DNA of 64,000 bases, from NCBI RefSeq assembly GCF_003672135.1, contig NC_039506.1, positions 20,802,497 through 20,866,496 of the forward strand, written 5' to 3'. Under the pieces are notes generated by a model. That model saw only the letters and a program-made list of their open reading frames with translations. It was not told where the DNA came from and made no database searches. Positions 61,067 through 64,000 of this stretch are shown here, one piece after another; the first letter of the stretch is position 1; each line of letters starts with the position of its first letter. The DNA comes from Ooceraea biroi. Taxonomy: Eukaryota; Arthropoda; Insecta; Hymenoptera; Formicidae. Both the position numbers and the translations under genes were made by a program.

Positions 61067-64000
61067 GCAGCTGCATTTTATTATATCTCGCCGTTTATCT
61101 CGCGCCGCCTCGCGTACCGGATTAGCGGTAATTGCTTTTGCGGTCGCAACGCTTCATCTTCGATCTTCGCTCCGCTCGACGGCGCCGGGCTCTCGCGCTC
61201 GTTAACGCGGAAATCCCGCTCGGAAATATGCTCTTTTCGTGTTGCCGTTACTGCTGTGAAGTAACACCGTTGCCTCTTTATCGATTACGTCATATCAAAT
61301 ACCGCTCTCGTTCTCGAGGGGTGCTCGAGACCGCGCGCGCGGGGGTGAGTTACACGAACACCGAGCGGACTTATTCAAATTTGCAACAAGTACCAGTTCG
61401 ATATCCCGTGGAGACGTCGAAGTTTCCGCGTCGCGCGCTATCCTTGCACGTGTTCCCCATAATATTCTCGTTGCGCTGAAGTCAGGATAGCTTCCTGATT
61501 GTTGAATAGCGGTGGTTGTAACGCGGACGCCACGGAACTCGGAATTCGCTCTCAGCTTCCAGCGATTGCGACGATGACGTCATGTCCGAACATTTTGATA
61601 GATGAAGATGGACGGAAGATTTCGGAAGATCTTGAGGGGTGTAACTGGTCATCTACGTCGATGTTCGCACATCACTGAATCCGCGTTGGAGCATTGCGTG
61701 GATACGGTGGTTTATTCTCCCTCATTCTCCCTTTCATACCGCATCCGGTTTAAGAATGATACACCTTGCGAGTGAGCTTGTGATCTCGCGTATATCTCGC
61801 ACGTAATGGATCTATCTCTCAACAGAGAATCAATATTATTGTTTAATATTACTAATATTAAATATTTTATAACATTATTTTTCTCTCGCGACGCGTGTGT
61901 TAATTTATCAATAATTCGAGAGAAATAAATTCCTCGCGATGATAATCTCGACGTTACAATAAATGCAATTTTCGTGAGGATTATTAGATCGACCGGCGTT
62001 AATCGGGCACGACGGGGGTATATTCTTGGCAAGAATATCACGGTGCACGTAGGTGCACATGGAGGGATGGTATGCGCCTGCAGGAAACGAGCTTTCGATC
62101 CACTCTCAAATCCAATATGTCCGCGTGATGGATTCCCGTTCAACCTGGAACGACCGCGTGCGGGAGAGCGAGACTAATCGCGTTCCTCGCGCGCGCGATC
62201 GCTGCCATTATTCGATTCATCGTGTATCGATAAATCTTGGGCGCCTCGGGAGTTCTTAATCCGGAACTTTTATCGGGCTTGACGCGTTATCGGGAAGAAG
62301 ACACTGCTCGGGAGGCTGCTGGTCGGCTCTCTCTCTCGTCACTTCGTCGTGATTAATTAACTCACTTTGAATGCGAGCTGCAAATTAAGTCGTATTCGCT
62401 TATGTAACTCGGTCGTCCCGGTCGTTTCGGTCTGCCTCCGCTTTTTCATCCCGCAGCCCCCAGGAACCCTCGAGGCTTCGGAAGAATCTTAATTTCACTG
62501 CAGAACTTCGTGCAGGCTACATTGAGCAAGAATCTGAATTATTTCAAATGCACGTCGCATTAGAATTCCTTAGAGTGATCCATATAAATGTAATGTCCCT
62601 GTCTCGTTAATCATGTATTCATCGTCAAACGAATGTTGCCATCGGTGTGCATAATTCACTTCCTGCAATAATTCCGCAATATTTTTTTCCCGAGCAGCAT
62701 CACTCGCGCAATAACGAACCGCCTATGTCGATTTTTTTATTTTTACCTCCGTTATTATAATTTTGCGTTACTTACTTTTATTAGCCGCGACCTTGTAACG
62801 ACGTAATCCGCAACGGTGCAGGCAAGTCGCTGAAGCAAAAACACGACGCATCGTGGGCGCGACGTGGGACCGCAAGGGATGATAACTCCCCTGGGGTGCG
62901 CGAGAGCCGTAATCACGCCGACTTGCGTAAAGAGCGCGCGTTACAAGGGGTTGGAGGCCGCGCGGTGGATCAATCGTCTAATACGCGCGAGCTGTGAATA
63001 CTGCACACGTTCAATTATTAATAACGCCGCGAGCAAGTTGCACGTAAACCATTTCGTTGGGGAATGTCAACCGGCGCATATATTCAGATATTCGGCTTGA
63101 TCGATTCGCTTCGTCTAAGTTATGTTATTATAGGCTCAGGGGACACCCTTCGTGCAACCCTCTCTCCCGTCACCGCCACTCGAGAGATTCAATATTGCAG
63201 TATCGTATAAGTCCCGGTACCGCGAGGCGAGCGCTATATTTCACAAATAAGTGACGGCAGGACGGAAACGAACTGCCGGATATTCGCCGTAGGATCGTTT
63301 CCTTCCTGCCTTCCTCGCGGATGCAGCGCAATCCAATCCGGAGATTGAGCGTCATTAAAACGTATCTGGATCTTCACCGCACATCGCCGGATTTCGCCTG
63401 TGATCTTTCTCATTCCTTAAAGTGGCTTGAATCCCCGATACATCGTTATTTACGCGCGACTTGTATGATGCACCTCGAAACGTGACTGAGTCCTCGCGAT
63501 GAAAAAGGATGAAAACGGAGATGTACGGGGATGCACCCGTCCGATTTTCCGGATACGTACTTCCGTGATACGTTTTATTTCTCATTTTTCCTCGATGAAC
63601 TGCACGGACACGCTCGGCGTACGTAATAGCTGCAAAATCGAAGCAACTTAAACTCGCGGAAGAAAGAGCGAGCGTATAAACGCAATAAGTACAAGAAAGG
63701 AAGAGAGTGAGAGAGTTATTTTCTCGAGAGAAGATTACCTTCCCTCAGGAGAAAATCCCGTTTTCCAATAAAATTAAAGTCCGCGATCGTATTCTGAGTG
63801 GCGAACGTGCATCGACACATCGCTTGAATATCGCGATATCCCGTAGTCACATTTACGCGAGAGAGCAATGGAATAGAAACCGCTGCCTTTACTAACGCGA
63901 GCTGTAAGTGCGGAAAGCGGAAAGCGGAAAGCGCGTCAGAGTATCATCTCGCAATTTCTTCCTGCGATTTTGTCATTCTTGATCTACCTTGTCGTCTACG

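Larger units (their letters stand above)
59521..64000. other. Noncoding right end of window
   Basis: After the protease 3 promoter no coding exon or RNA gene is recognised. A GA/G-rich tract lies at 61035-61066. The GC-rich areas around 60880-61480 and 62820-63060 carry open frames in several phases without homology; they could be regulatory DNA or unseen exons of a gene beyond the window. Confidence 0.5.

Noticed and set aside
1..64000. tRNA, rRNA genes and CRISPR arrays
   Set aside because: No B-box-like GGTTCGAATCC with a plausible cloverleaf and no rRNA signature were seen. CRISPR arrays are not expected in insect nuclear DNA, and the regular 119-bp repeats belong to a transposon.

Overview
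The window is eukaryotic nuclear DNA, most likely from a hymenopteran insect and probably an ant. The evidence is compact multi-exon genes with GT-AG introns, many CT/GT microsatellites, proteins that resemble animal TMTC3, YTHDC2 and VWA8 along their length, and a cluster of insect-type digestive serine proteases. The order is inferred from protein resemblance and sequence style; no database was searched.

Layout. Positions 1-4798 hold no gene I can support. A TMTC3 orthologue (13 coding exons, 994 aa) lies on the minus strand at 4799-9637. After about 2.6 kb of repeat-bearing AT-rich DNA, a YTHDC2/Bgcn-type DEVH-box RNA helicase (7 exons, 1154 aa, no YTH domain) lies on the plus strand at 12955-17000. 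A VWA8 orthologue (19 exons, 1846 aa) follows on the plus strand at 19128-31976. Its 4.9-kb fourth intron contains an intact, unrecognised single-exon ORF of 348 codons with its own poly(A) signal. At 32624-35460 the first two coding exons of an unrecognised gene encode seven copies of a small CxC..C.H motif; the gene continues to the right by an unlocated exon. From 42221 to 59520 three tandem minus-strand S1A serine proteases share the same seven-exon structure, a catalytic triad, an elastase-like S1 pocket and a common promoter plan. The remainder is intergenic or intronic DNA with a 0.9-kb foldback transposon (37300-38175) and a smaller foldback element inside a protease intron (58202-58464).

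How the genes relate. TMTC3 (ER O-mannosylation), the helicase (germline RNA control in known relatives) and VWA8 (mitochondrial AAA+ protein) are unrelated genes that happen to be neighbours. The three proteases are a functional unit: secreted zymogens made by tandem duplication. All three carry a TATA box in similar sequence context and an identical 10-bp motif 100-140 bp upstream of the ATG, with GATAAG sites nearby, which suggests shared gut expression.

All exon models were joined by hand from reading frames, splice sites and resemblance to known families. In every complete gene the summed exon length is divisible by three and phases match at each junction, which supports the models. No expression evidence was available.
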